A program made the translations under genes and the position numbers. From positions 1 through 27,021 of the forward strand of contig NZ_JANFYN010000028.1 of NCBI RefSeq assembly GCF_024460475.1: 27,021 nucleotides of DNA, written 5' to 3'. Positions 16,301-23,662 of this stretch are shown in pieces. Every line of letters begins with the position of its first letter. Positions within the stretch are counted from its first letter, which is position 1. Below the pieces are notes generated by a model that saw only the letters and a list, made by a program, of their open reading frames with translations, did no database searches and was not told the DNA's origin. The DNA is from Holdemanella sp. MSK.7.32 (GTDB lineage Bacteria; Bacillota_I; Bacilli_A; Erysipelotrichales; Erysipelotrichaceae).

Positions 16301-16762
16301 ATGATACCATCGTCCTTATATCCACTTGTCACAGCTCTTTTGAGCAATATACTTGCACAAGTGTTAAAAACGGTCGTATATTATTATAGAACTGGCAAAT
16401 GGGACTTTCACTGGGTCATCGCAAGTGGCGGCTTTCCAAGCAGTCACTCATCAACTGTAACAGCCCTTTCCCTTTCCATTGGAATTCAGGAAGGATTTGA
16501 CTCAGCCATATTTGCCGTAACCACCATCTTTTCCTTTATTGTTATGTACGATGCATGCCACGTACGCTACTATTCCGGTAAAAACATTGAGCTAACACAA
16601 CAATTAGTCAAAGATTTACGTGAAATGACAGGACTTCACTTTGATGATCCCATCTATCAGGAAAAGTTAAAAAATGTACTTGGGCATAAATTTGTCGAAG
16701 TCATTGGAGGATTTGTGGTTGGACTTGCTGTCCCATTGATCTTATGTCCACTATTTTTATAA
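16301..16762 (+). CDS. YuiD/DUF212 family (divergent PAP2) membrane protein
   Basis: This 153-residue protein has the DUF212 pattern: the N-terminal segment NILAQVLKTVVYY, the phosphatase-like GGFPSSHSSTVTAL motif near residue 43, MYDACHVRYYSGK in the middle, and a final HKFVEVIGGFVVGLAVPL. Four or five membrane segments are likely. The family is related to the PAP2/acid phosphatase-haloperoxidase fold, but the substrate is unknown. AGGAG precedes the ATG. The NifU-domain gene follows after 17 nt, so they are co-transcribed. Confidence 0.9.
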   Translation: MIPSSLYPLVTALLSNILAQVLKTVVYYYRTGKWDFHWVIASGGFPSSHSSTVTALSLSIGIQEGFDSAIFAVTTIFSFIVMYDACHVRYYSGKNIELTQQLVKDLREMTGLHFDDPIYQEKLKNVLGHKFVEVIGGFVVGLAVPLILCPLFL

Positions 16763-16779
16763 GTTAGGAGTGTTGTTTT

Positions 16780-17019
16780 ATGGATACTGTAGTAGATAGT
16801 AAAGCCGTTAATGATTGTTTAGATAAGATTCGCCCTTACATTCAACATGACGGAGGCGACATTGAACTATTAGGAGTTGATGAATTCAATGTTGTCTATG
16901 TATCTTTCAAAGGTGCATGTCAAGGATGTATGATGGCTTCTGAAGATTTCTCAGGCGGAATCAAAGAATTATTGCTTGAAGAAGTGCCAAACGTTCGTGA
17001 TGTAGTACTAGTAGGTTAA
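16780..17019 (+). CDS. NifU C-terminal-domain Fe-S cluster carrier
   Basis: This 79-residue protein consists only of the NifU C-terminal (Nfu) domain. It has HDGGDIELLGVD near the start and the conserved GACQGC motif with Cys47 and Cys50, which in dimers bind a transferable 4Fe-4S cluster. Stand-alone Nfu proteins deliver clusters to target enzymes. Here ferredoxin-domain enzymes such as NifJ, encoded nearby, are plausible clients, by inference only. Cys13 is extra. AGGAG precedes the ATG. A hairpin terminator begins right at the stop codon. Confidence 0.92.
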   Translation: MDTVVDSKAVNDCLDKIRPYIQHDGGDIELLGVDEFNVVYVSFKGACQGCMMASEDFSGGIKELLLEEVPNVRDVVLVG

Positions 17020-17046
17020 GATATCGAAAGATATCTTTTTATTTTT
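17019..17046 (+). terminator. terminator or attenuator between the NifU-domain and MATE genes
   Basis: AGATATC-GAAA-GATATCT (17019-17036) is a perfect 7-bp stem capped by a GNRA tetraloop and followed by a T-run. The ribosome site of the MATE gene starts at 17047, leaving no room for another promoter. Confidence 0.75.
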
Positions 17047-17059
17047 AGGAGTTTTGATT

Positions 17060-18385
17060 ATGTACACCAAAGAACAATTACGAAGATTATTAATTCCGTT
17101 GATGTTCGAACAAGTTTTAACCGCATTAATGGGATCTGTTGACACCATTATGGTCACCAACATAGGTTCAGCCGCTATCTCCGCCGTTTCCCTTGTCGAT
17201 TCATTAAATATTTTGATCATCAATATATTTGCCGCCATGGCAACTGGAGGCGCCATCATCTGCGCCCAATACTTAGGATCCAACCAAAAAGACAAGGCCA
17301 ACCAAGCCTTGAAACAATTGATTTTTTCCGTAACTCTTATTTCACTGATTATTACCATTCCCTGCATCCTATTCAGAAGGCCCCTATTAAGCCTGATCTT
17401 TGGATCCGTAGAAAAAAACGTGATGAACAATGCATTAAACTATCTTTTCATCACCGCCCTATCCTATCCCTTTATCGCTCTATATAATGCAGGTGCCGCA
17501 AGCTTTCGAACGAGCCAAAACTCAAGACTTCCCATGGCCATTGCGTTTGGCTCTAACATTCTAAATATACTTGGAAACATCTTTTTCATCTTTACCCTAA
17601 GCTTAGGCGTAGCCGGAGCTGCCCTATCCACACTCCTTTCTAGAATCATCAGTGCACTTATTATCCTGATTCTTTTAAAACAACCCAAACAAGATTTATA
17701 TGTCGATTCCTATTTAAGTATCCGACCGGAAATTGAAACAATTACGAAAATATTAAAAATCGGTATTCCAACCGGTATTGAAAATGGTATGTTTCAATTC
17801 GGAAAACTTGTCATTCAATCCACTGTATCTACAATGGGAACAACAGCCATTGCCGCACAAGCCATGGTTGCCATGCTTGAAAGCTTTGCCTGTCAAGCAA
17901 GCATCGGTGTAGGACTTGGTATGATGACTGTCGTAGGAAAGTGTGTGGGTGCAAAAGAATATGAACAAGCAAGACACTATACAATTTCATTAACCAAACT
18001 AGCTTGGATGGTATGTATTATATTCTGCGCTACAATCATGCTTTTTATCAAACAAATCACAAGCCTTGCTGGAATGGAGACGGAAAGTGCAAAACTAGCC
18101 ATTTGGCTAACACGCATAGTCTTCGCTTATAAAATGATATTCTGGACACCCTCATTCTTACCAGGCTATGGCCTAAGAGCTGCCGGCGATGTAAAATTTA
18201 GTATGATCACATCCACTTTATCAATGTGGATTTGTCGAGTTGTAGTTACCATCTTTTTAGTCCATACTTTTCACATGGGACCTTTAGCTGTATGGATTGG
18301 TATGGGTGCTGATTGGACAATTCGTTCCTTTATATTCTTAGCTCGTTTTAAATCAAATAAGTGGCTAGAACATAAAGTCATCTAA
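17060..18385 (+). CDS. MATE family efflux transporter
   Basis: This 442-codon gene encodes a membrane antiporter of the MATE family, which exports drugs or metabolites using a Na+ or H+ gradient. It has about twelve hydrophobic segments in two six-helix halves. The N-terminal half opens RRLLIPLMFEQVLTALMGSVDTIMV, a typical MATE first helix, and the second half begins near residue 230 with KILKIGIPTGIENGMF. I start it at the ATG at 17060, with AGGAG at 17047-17051, rather than at an in-frame TTG 6 nt earlier. With no promoter of its own, it probably depends on read-through past the hairpin at 17019-17036. Confidence 0.92.
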   Translation: MYTKEQLRRLLIPLMFEQVLTALMGSVDTIMVTNIGSAAISAVSLVDSLNILIINIFAAMATGGAIICAQYLGSNQKDKANQALKQLIFSVTLISLIITIPCILFRRPLLSLIFGSVEKNVMNNALNYLFITALSYPFIALYNAGAASFRTSQNSRLPMAIAFGSNILNILGNIFFIFTLSLGVAGAALSTLLSRIISALIILILLKQPKQDLYVDSYLSIRPEIETITKILKIGIPTGIENGMFQFGKLVIQSTVSTMGTTAIAAQAMVAMLESFACQASIGVGLGMMTVVGKCVGAKEYEQARHYTISLTKLAWMVCIIFCATIMLFIKQITSLAGMETESAKLAIWLTRIVFAYKMIFWTPSFLPGYGLRAAGDVKFSMITSTLSMWICRVVVTIFLVHTFHMGPLAVWIGMGADWTIRSFIFLARFKSNKWLEHKVI

Positions 18386-18417
18386 CACAAAAGAAGTAGT
18401 TCACGCTTAATATCTAT

Positions 18418-18444
18418 GAGATGCATATTGTGCATCTCTTTTTT
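18418..18444 (+). terminator. terminator after the MATE gene
   Basis: GAGATGCA (18418-18425) and TGCATCTC (18431-18438) form an 8-bp stem with a 5-nt loop and six T. Confidence 0.88.
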
Positions 18445-18562
18445 AGTGCAATATCGTATTTATTTTAAATTTAGATTTTATGTTTCAAACTATAAAGGAA
18501 AACAATTCAAAATTTTTATAATCACAAAAAATATAAGAATATTGAGTCTTTTCAAAAATAAA

Positions 18563-18717
18563 AAGCGAGCCCTACCGATTGGTTACGATAGTGATTCGCT
18601 AGTTTGCCGTCTGATGACGACCTTCGTCACTGGTAATTTACCACACATCTGTGAAAATGCAAGGAAATTATTAAGCACTAATTGAGACCTTCTGATTCAA
18701 AAATGGTAATGTCATAG
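18563..18717 (+). repeat. structured intergenic element, probable dispersed repeat
   Basis: This stretch holds several inverted repeats: AGCGA/TCGCT (18564-18568, 18596-18600), TGACGA-CCT-TCGTCA (about 18614-18628) and TGGTAA-T-TTACCA (about 18630-18642). Read on the plus strand it gives SDSLVCRLMTTFVTGNLPHI and, one frame over, LRPSDSKMVMS. I recall both phrases from short hypothetical proteins scattered through Firmicute genomes, which is what a dispersed repeat looks like when annotated as genes. The frame is broken and has no ribosome site, so I do not call it a gene. The orientation is arbitrary. No other copy is in this window. Confidence 0.5.
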
Positions 18718-18749
18718 TGAAATCAATTCATTCTTAATATTTGTCATAC

Positions 18750-19487
18750 TTACTTAAAAATTTGTTCCATGAAATACTGTAGTTGTACCTTCCACCAAGG
18801 CCAGTCATGATACACATCATAACCCCAGAAATCACACCAAGCATCGATGTGTTGATCATAAAGGATGGTGCTAAATCGTCTTAAAGATTCAACACATTCT
18901 TGTTCCCAATTACCTTGTCCTACACAAAAGATCAATTTGGATTGTTTATACAATTCCATATAGGGATGATCTAAAGACATATTTTTCATGTAGGCACATG
19001 GATTATTATGGTATGTATTTTCATCATGATAATCTCCATAGAATAATTCTGTATCATAAATACCAGATAGGGCTAATAAGGTATCGAATTGTTTTGGAAA
19101 ACGAAAGATTAAATTTGCGGCATGCGTTGCCCCTAGACTTGCTCCCGTCACCATCCATTTATCATAGTTATTCATTTTTTCTTGTACACTAGGAATCAAT
19201 TCTGAAAGGATATATTCAAACCACAACTCATGTTTCAACATACGCACCTTTGTATTATTCGGATAGGACCATGTTTCTAAATCCAAAGTATCACACGTAA
19301 TAATCGTTAATTGATTGGATTCGATCCATTTGGAAACTTCATGAATCATACCACGATCTTCCCATTCAAAAAAACGTCCATTTTGACTTGGAATGGCCAG
19401 ACATAATTTACCACCTTGGCCATAGATTTTATATTCCATTTCACGATCGAGACAATTTGAATACTCTTTTATATATTGCACTTGCAT
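18750..19487 (-). CDS. esterase-family alpha/beta hydrolase
   Basis: This 245-residue cytoplasmic protein (no signal peptide) looks like a putative-esterase family hydrolase. It has the nucleophile elbow GASLG with Ser117, a following AANLIFRFP helix, the acid region around residues 190-210, and a late histidine His227 in YDVYHDWPWW. Such enzymes hydrolyse small esters or thioesters; the substrate is unknown. AAGGGG precedes the ATG, and an extended -10 promoter lies upstream. The gene is a single unit divergent from typA. Its 3' side runs into the repeat-like element, whose left stem, read on this strand, ends in a T-run and could serve as terminator. Confidence 0.8.
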   Translation of the reverse strand: MQVQYIKEYSNCLDREMEYKIYGQGGKLCLAIPSQNGRFFEWEDRGMIHEVSKWIESNQLTIITCDTLDLETWSYPNNTKVRMLKHELWFEYILSELIPSVQEKMNNYDKWMVTGASLGATHAANLIFRFPKQFDTLLALSGIYDTELFYGDYHDENTYHNNPCAYMKNMSLDHPYMELYKQSKLIFCVGQGNWEQECVESLRRFSTILYDQHIDAWCDFWGYDVYHDWPWWKVQLQYFMEQIFK

Positions 19488-19518
19488 GGTGTTACCCCTT
19501 TCAGAAAATTTTTGTTTT

Positions 19519-19527
19519 ATTATAGCA
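19519..19527 (-). promoter_or_regulatory. promoter of the esterase gene (extended -10)
   Basis: Minus strand: TGC-TATAAT, an extended -10 element without a good -35 box, about 32 bp before the start codon. Confidence 0.5.
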
Positions 19528-19534
19528 CATTTTA

Positions 19535-19563
19535 TTGAGTTTTAAGGTTTCTTGCTTTATAAT
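19535..19563 (+). promoter_or_regulatory. typA promoter
   Basis: TTGAGT (19535-19540) and a perfect TATAAT (19558-19563) are 17 bp apart. The -10 box lies inside a possible upstream extension of the typA frame, which rules that extension out as coding. Confidence 0.65.
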
Positions 19564-19596
19564 TGTACTGTTTTTGACAGGAAAGTGAGTGACAGT

Positions 19597-21426
19597 ATGT
19601 CCAATAAAGAAAAAATTCTTAACATTGCCGTTATCGCCCACGTTGATGCCGGTAAAAGTACGTTAGTCGATGCGTTTTTAAGACAAAGTGATGTTTTCCG
19701 TGACAACGAAGAAGTTGTTAACTGTATCATGGACTCAAACGATCTAGAACGTGAACGTGGAATTACGATTTATTCTAAAAACTGTTCCGTTATTCATAAC
19801 GGTGTAAAAATTAATATTGTAGATACGCCAGGCCACGCCGACTTCTCAAGTGAAGTTGAACGTATTATCCGTACCGTAGATACAGTTATCTTATTAGTCG
19901 ATGCGAGTGAAGGTCCAATGCCTCAGACTCGTTTCGTATTATCAAAAGCTTTGGAAATTGGTTTAAAACCAATTCTATTGATCAACAAGATCGATAAGAA
20001 AGACCAAAGAGCTGAAGAAGTTGTCGATGAAGTTTACGAATTGTTCTTAGACTTAAATGCCAACGACGAACAATTAGACTTCCCTATCCTTTATGGTGTA
20101 GCAAGAGAAGGACGTGTTCAATACGACCTTAAAACACCAAGCGACAACATCGATCCACTATTCGATACAATCTTAAAACATTGTGATGTATATCCAGATA
20201 TGGATGAAGAACCTCTTCAAATGCAAGTATCTGCCTTGGCTTACGATGAATACATTGGTCGTTTAGGAATTGGACGTTTATATTCAGGTGTTTTAAAACA
20301 AGGACAACAATATATTCGTTGTAACCAATCTGGATTGAATGCCAAAGAAAGCTTATCTAAATTATTCGTATACAAAGGATTGTCTAGAACAAGCGTTCAA
20401 GAAGCACATTCAGGAGATATCGTAGTTATTGCGGGTATGCCAGATATCAGTATTGGTGATACAATCTGTACAGCCGATCACATTGAGCCAATGGAACACA
20501 TTGAAATTGAAGAACCAACTCTATCTATGAACTTCCACGTAAACTCAAGTCCATTTGCAGGACAGAGTGGTAAGTACGTGACAAGTCGTAACTTAAAAGA
20601 AAGACTTGAAAAAGAACTAGAAGTTAACGTTGGTTTAAAGGTTGAACCAACCGATTCAGCCGATTGCTTCAAAGTTAGTGGTCGTGGTGAATTGCATATT
20701 TCCGTATTGATTGAAAATATGCGTCGTGAAGGCTATGAATTGGCTGTTTCTAAACCAGAGGTTATCCTACACAAAGATGAAAATGGACATAAAGTAGAGC
20801 CAATCGAAGAAGTTGTATGTTTAGCTCCAGAAGAATATTCAGGAACCATCATCAATAAATTAAATCTTCGTAAAGGTGTTATGCAAGACATGTCTGAAGA
20901 AAATGGATATGTAAAGATCGTATATACAGCACCTACACGTGGACTATTAGGTTTCCGTTCAGAATTTATCAATGATACACACGGTGAAGGTACATTAGTA
21001 CGTCGTATTAGTGGTTATGAACCATATAAAGGAGAAATCGCACAACGTATGGAAGGTGCAATGATTTCAACTGAAACAGGTGAAGCCATGACTTACGCAT
21101 TATGGAACCTTCAAGAACGTGGTCAACTGTTCATTTCTCCACAAACACCAGTTTATGAAGGTATGATCATTGGTCAAAGTTCTAAAAACATCGACCTTGA
21201 TGTTAACCCATTAAAGAACAAGAAATTAACTGCCATCCGTTCAAGTGGTCGTGATGAAGCGATGTTATTAACTCCACCAAAAATCTTCTCTCTAGAAGAA
21301 GCCTTAGAATGGATCAACGATGATGAATTAGTAGAAGTTACTCCAGATGCGATTCGTATCCGTAAAAAAGGTTTAACGGCTTTAGATCGTCGTAACTTAT
21401 ATCGTCAAAAGATGAATGCTCAATAA
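19597..21426 (+). CDS. typA: ribosome-associated translational GTPase TypA/BipA
   Basis: The protein is a translation-factor GTPase that binds the ribosome and helps assembly and stress adaptation. From the ATG at 19597 it has 609 residues, normal for the family. The G domain has AHVDAGKST at residues 14-22, RGITI, DTPGHADF and NKID. Elongation-factor-like domains follow, and the BipA-specific C-terminus contains APTRGLLGFRSEFINDTHGEG. A GGAAAGTGAG stretch is the likely ribosome site. A TTG start at 19552 is excluded because the promoter's -10 box lies within that stretch. Confidence 0.97.
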   Translation: MSNKEKILNIAVIAHVDAGKSTLVDAFLRQSDVFRDNEEVVNCIMDSNDLERERGITIYSKNCSVIHNGVKINIVDTPGHADFSSEVERIIRTVDTVILLVDASEGPMPQTRFVLSKALEIGLKPILLINKIDKKDQRAEEVVDEVYELFLDLNANDEQLDFPILYGVAREGRVQYDLKTPSDNIDPLFDTILKHCDVYPDMDEEPLQMQVSALAYDEYIGRLGIGRLYSGVLKQGQQYIRCNQSGLNAKESLSKLFVYKGLSRTSVQEAHSGDIVVIAGMPDISIGDTICTADHIEPMEHIEIEEPTLSMNFHVNSSPFAGQSGKYVTSRNLKERLEKELEVNVGLKVEPTDSADCFKVSGRGELHISVLIENMRREGYELAVSKPEVILHKDENGHKVEPIEEVVCLAPEEYSGTIINKLNLRKGVMQDMSEENGYVKIVYTAPTRGLLGFRSEFINDTHGEGTLVRRISGYEPYKGEIAQRMEGAMISTETGEAMTYALWNLQERGQLFISPQTPVYEGMIIGQSSKNIDLDVNPLKNKKLTAIRSSGRDEAMLLTPPKIFSLEEALEWINDDELVEVTPDAIRIRKKGLTALDRRNLYRQKMNAQ

Positions 21427-21440
21427 TTAACTGGTTTCAA

Positions 21441-21473
21441 ATGAGTGTCACAAATAGTGATGCTCATTTTTTT
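21441..21473 (+). terminator. typA terminator
   Basis: ATGAGTGTCAC (21441-21451) pairs with GTGATGCTCAT (21457-21467) as 11 bp including two G-U pairs, followed by seven T. Confidence 0.85.
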
Positions 21474-21834
21474 ATGCTAATAATCACTAACCATTTCATC
21501 TTTTTTACACTTCATAAAAAAATTGTAGTCCAGAATAACTTTTGAATTTCATACTCGCATAAGCAGAATTACATCTCAAATGTTTTTCCCTTCGCATTGA
21601 CCCACTTCATCGCTCTGAATCTTTTGTTCCTCTCTACTCCAAAACTGATCTTCTCTTTTTCTCACTTTCTATAGCGAATATTATAAAAGTCGTAACATAT
21701 AATTTGACTAAGTTTATATTCAAACTTGTGCTCTGACTTTTTTCATTTAATTTGATTATTAGTTTTCATACTCAATTAATCAGGCAGTCAACAATCTACT
21801 CTTAAACTGTAATGCAATTGAACACAAAGAAAAA
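21474..21834. other. non-coding stretch between typA and the AAA ATPase gene
   Basis: This AT-rich, pyrimidine-skewed sequence contains no convincing gene, RNA gene or repeat. The ends are a typA terminator on the left and the ATPase-gene hairpin on the right. Confidence 0.55.
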
Positions 21835-21880
21835 GCTCACCAACGTACAATGTAGGATTCTACACAGTGCGCCAGTGGGC
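21827..21880 (-). terminator. long hairpin terminator of the AAA ATPase gene
   Basis: Positions 21835-21880 fold on the minus strand as two 21-nt arms around a 4-nt loop, with 14 Watson-Crick pairs, four G-U pairs and three mismatches. A T-rich run (21827-21834) follows. The G-U pairs become A-C mismatches on the plus strand, so the structure is tuned to minus-strand RNA. Confidence 0.75.
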
Positions 21881-21888
21881 AATATTTT

Positions 21889-23163
21889 TTAAAATAACTC
21901 TACTCGACCTAAAAGAAAATCAATTAAATTGCAATGAAAAATACCATTTTCATCGTAAAAATTATGCGGTATATCCATGCGAATAATTATTTTTTTAAAG
22001 AAATCCTTCGTAAGCATTAGAGAAGCCAATTCAGAAGATGTTTTCTGTTCTGTGTCCATCCGAAATGCCGACTGAATATAGATTTTTCGATCAGCATCAT
22101 TTACTACAAAATCTATTTCCTTCTGAAGATTTTTCCCATTGCTTCGATCCGTTACAACGCCAACATCTACACTATAACCTCTACGCATAAGTTCATTGTA
22201 TATGATGTTCTCCATAATGTGCCCTGGATCATATTGACGATAATTTAAACGAGCATTACGTAACCCAACATCTGTATAATAGTACTTATTGGGGTACTGA
22301 AAATAAGTTTTTCCCTTAACATCATATCTTTTTGCCATACTGATCAGAAAAGAATCTATCGTATGCTGCACATAATTTGCAACCAAGGTAGAACTTATTT
22401 TTTCATTTTTCATACTAGTCAAGGCATTCGATATATTCGTGGGGTTCGTCAATGAACTTATCTGCGATGCCAAAAAGTTCAATATATCGCCAAGAATATC
22501 TTCCCGTTCAATTTTGTTACGCTCCACAATATCTCTAATGTAAACTTCCCTAAAAAGAGAAGTCAAATAGTCCTTCTTATCTTTTTCATCTTCTAAAGCC
22601 AATAACCTAGGCATTCCACCATAAAGCATGTAGGTATCTAACGCTTTTCTTTCATCCCCTTTAACATGCGAATAATATTCTTCAAATGATAGCGGATAGA
22701 CATGAATCTGTGTTGCGCGCCCTCTGAATTCTGTAGCTATGTCGTTGGACAAACCTTTAGAATTACTTCCAGTTACATAAACATCAAGATTTCTGTATGC
22801 TTTCAGTTCATTCAGCATATCATAAATCGTAACTGTAATTCCGCCATTTTCTTCATCAACAACTTTAGTAGTATATTGTACTTCATCAATAAAAAGATAG
22901 AATTTTTCTTCTTTTTTATCACAAATAGCATCTTCTACATACTCGCAAAGAGTAATTGGGTTTCGATATTTGTAATATCGTCTTTGATCTAACTCAAACT
23001 TAAGAATGTGGTCTTCTGGTACTCCCTGAGAAAGAAGATACTCATAAAACAAGTCAAAAAGCATAACTGATTTACCACATCTACGAATACCAGTAATAAC
23101 CTTAACCTCTCCGTTCCACATATTGTGAATCAATCGTTTCAAATAAGAATCTCGCTTAACCAT
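21889..23163 (-). CDS. AAA-family ATPase with DUF4143 domain
   Basis: This 424-residue protein belongs to the large AAA_14/DUF4143 group. It has a Walker A loop GIRRCGKS at residues 25-32, a Walker B YLFIDEVQ at about 90, and the sensor-like VYVTGSNSKGLS followed by EFRGRATQIHVYPLSFEEYY. The C-terminal DUF4143 region includes KYYYTDVGLRNARL and the nuclease-fold-like QKEIDFVV. Members are common, often accessory, and their function is not established. GAGGTG precedes the ATG. The gene is a lone unit between two non-coding stretches of about 400-500 bp, which fits acquisition as a single-gene insertion. Its promoter is flanked by two related palindromes. Confidence 0.9.
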   Translation of the reverse strand: MVKRDSYLKRLIHNMWNGEVKVITGIRRCGKSVMLFDLFYEYLLSQGVPEDHILKFELDQRRYYKYRNPITLCEYVEDAICDKKEEKFYLFIDEVQYTTKVVDEENGGITVTIYDMLNELKAYRNLDVYVTGSNSKGLSNDIATEFRGRATQIHVYPLSFEEYYSHVKGDERKALDTYMLYGGMPRLLALEDEKDKKDYLTSLFREVYIRDIVERNKIEREDILGDILNFLASQISSLTNPTNISNALTSMKNEKISSTLVANYVQHTIDSFLISMAKRYDVKGKTYFQYPNKYYYTDVGLRNARLNYRQYDPGHIMENIIYNELMRRGYSVDVGVVTDRSNGKNLQKEIDFVVNDADRKIYIQSAFRMDTEQKTSSELASLMLTKDFFKKIIIRMDIPHNFYDENGIFHCNLIDFLLGRVELF

Positions 23164-23178
23164 TTTTTCACCTCACAC

Positions 23179-23198
23179 TTGCGTCGTATATGTCGCAA
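23179..23198. promoter_or_regulatory. 20-bp near-palindrome, candidate operator 1
   Basis: TTGCGTCGTATATGTCGCAA pairs with itself at 8 of 10 positions. It lies just downstream of the predicted transcription start of the ATPase gene and before its ribosome site. The minus-strand reading matches the site at 23265-23284 at 16 of 20 positions. Confidence 0.5.
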
Positions 23199-23209
23199 CT
23201 TTCACCTGT

Positions 23210-23238
23210 AGTATACCAACCTATTCAAAAATTATCAA
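23210..23238 (-). promoter_or_regulatory. promoter of the AAA ATPase gene
   Basis: Minus strand: TTGATA (23233-23238) and TATACT (23210-23215), each five of six consensus bases, are 17 bp apart. Confidence 0.65.
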
Positions 23239-23264
23239 TCCTTTCACAAATATATACATTAAAC

Positions 23265-23284
23265 TTACGACGTATACGATGCTA
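23265..23284. promoter_or_regulatory. 20-bp related site, candidate operator 2
   Basis: TTACGACGTATACGATGCTA has the perfect core palindrome CGTATACG. It shares 16 of 20 bases with the minus-strand reading of 23179-23198. The centres are 86 bp apart and the ATPase promoter lies between them. Confidence 0.45.
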
Positions 23285-23498
23285 GTACAACGTGAGCACT
23301 TTTTTAAAGACATTATCTCAACTGCCACCCAAACATGTTTATCAAAATTATGTTTGCAATGGATCGTACAATTTCTAGTGAAAGAGAACCATTTAAGTAT
23401 AAGAATTATGCGTCTTTTTCTTTTTAAACCTCTTTAGATTATCTTAAATATTCAAAAAGAATTAAACTAAATGCTTATTTTATGATAATGAACATGTA

Positions 23499-23652
23499 TT
23501 AGGGTGAAACCCCCGTATACTGAAGGTAGGCCTGTACGCCTACACACTTCTTTTTATATTGAATACGAAAAAGGTAGGTGCACAACACCTACCAAGTTAC
23601 GCGGGCTCATCACCCTAAGTTCATGAATCAGTAAATGGGCTCATCACCCAAA
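23499..23652. repeat. nested inverted repeats with a repeated 13-mer
   Basis: TTAGGGTGA (23499-23507) is an exact complement of TCACCCTAA (23610-23618), enclosing two hairpins. One is GTAGGC/GCCTAC (23526-23543) and the other GGTAGGTG/CACCTACC (23573-23593). CCCG and CGGG inside the outer arms extend the outer stem. GGGCTCATCACCC occurs twice, at 23603-23615 and 23637-23649, so the left arm could pair with either copy. The strand of any transcript is not determined. I recognise no known RNA family. Confidence 0.5.
23566..23593 (-). terminator. terminator of the lemA-DUF2207 operon
   Basis: Minus strand: GGTAGGTG-TTGTG-CACCTACC followed by five T. It is one of the hairpins in the nested-repeat region, about 70 nt after the DUF2207 stop codon. 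Confidence 0.65.
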
Positions 23653-23662
23653 TATTCATCTC

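Noticed and set aside
18416..18685. An 89-codon plus-strand open frame
   Set aside because: It starts inside the MATE terminator hairpin, has no ribosome site, and its end is part of the repeat-like element. I treat it as non-coding.
19552..19596. A 15-codon N-terminal extension of typA
   Set aside because: It contains the -10 box of the typA promoter and starts at TTG without a ribosome site.
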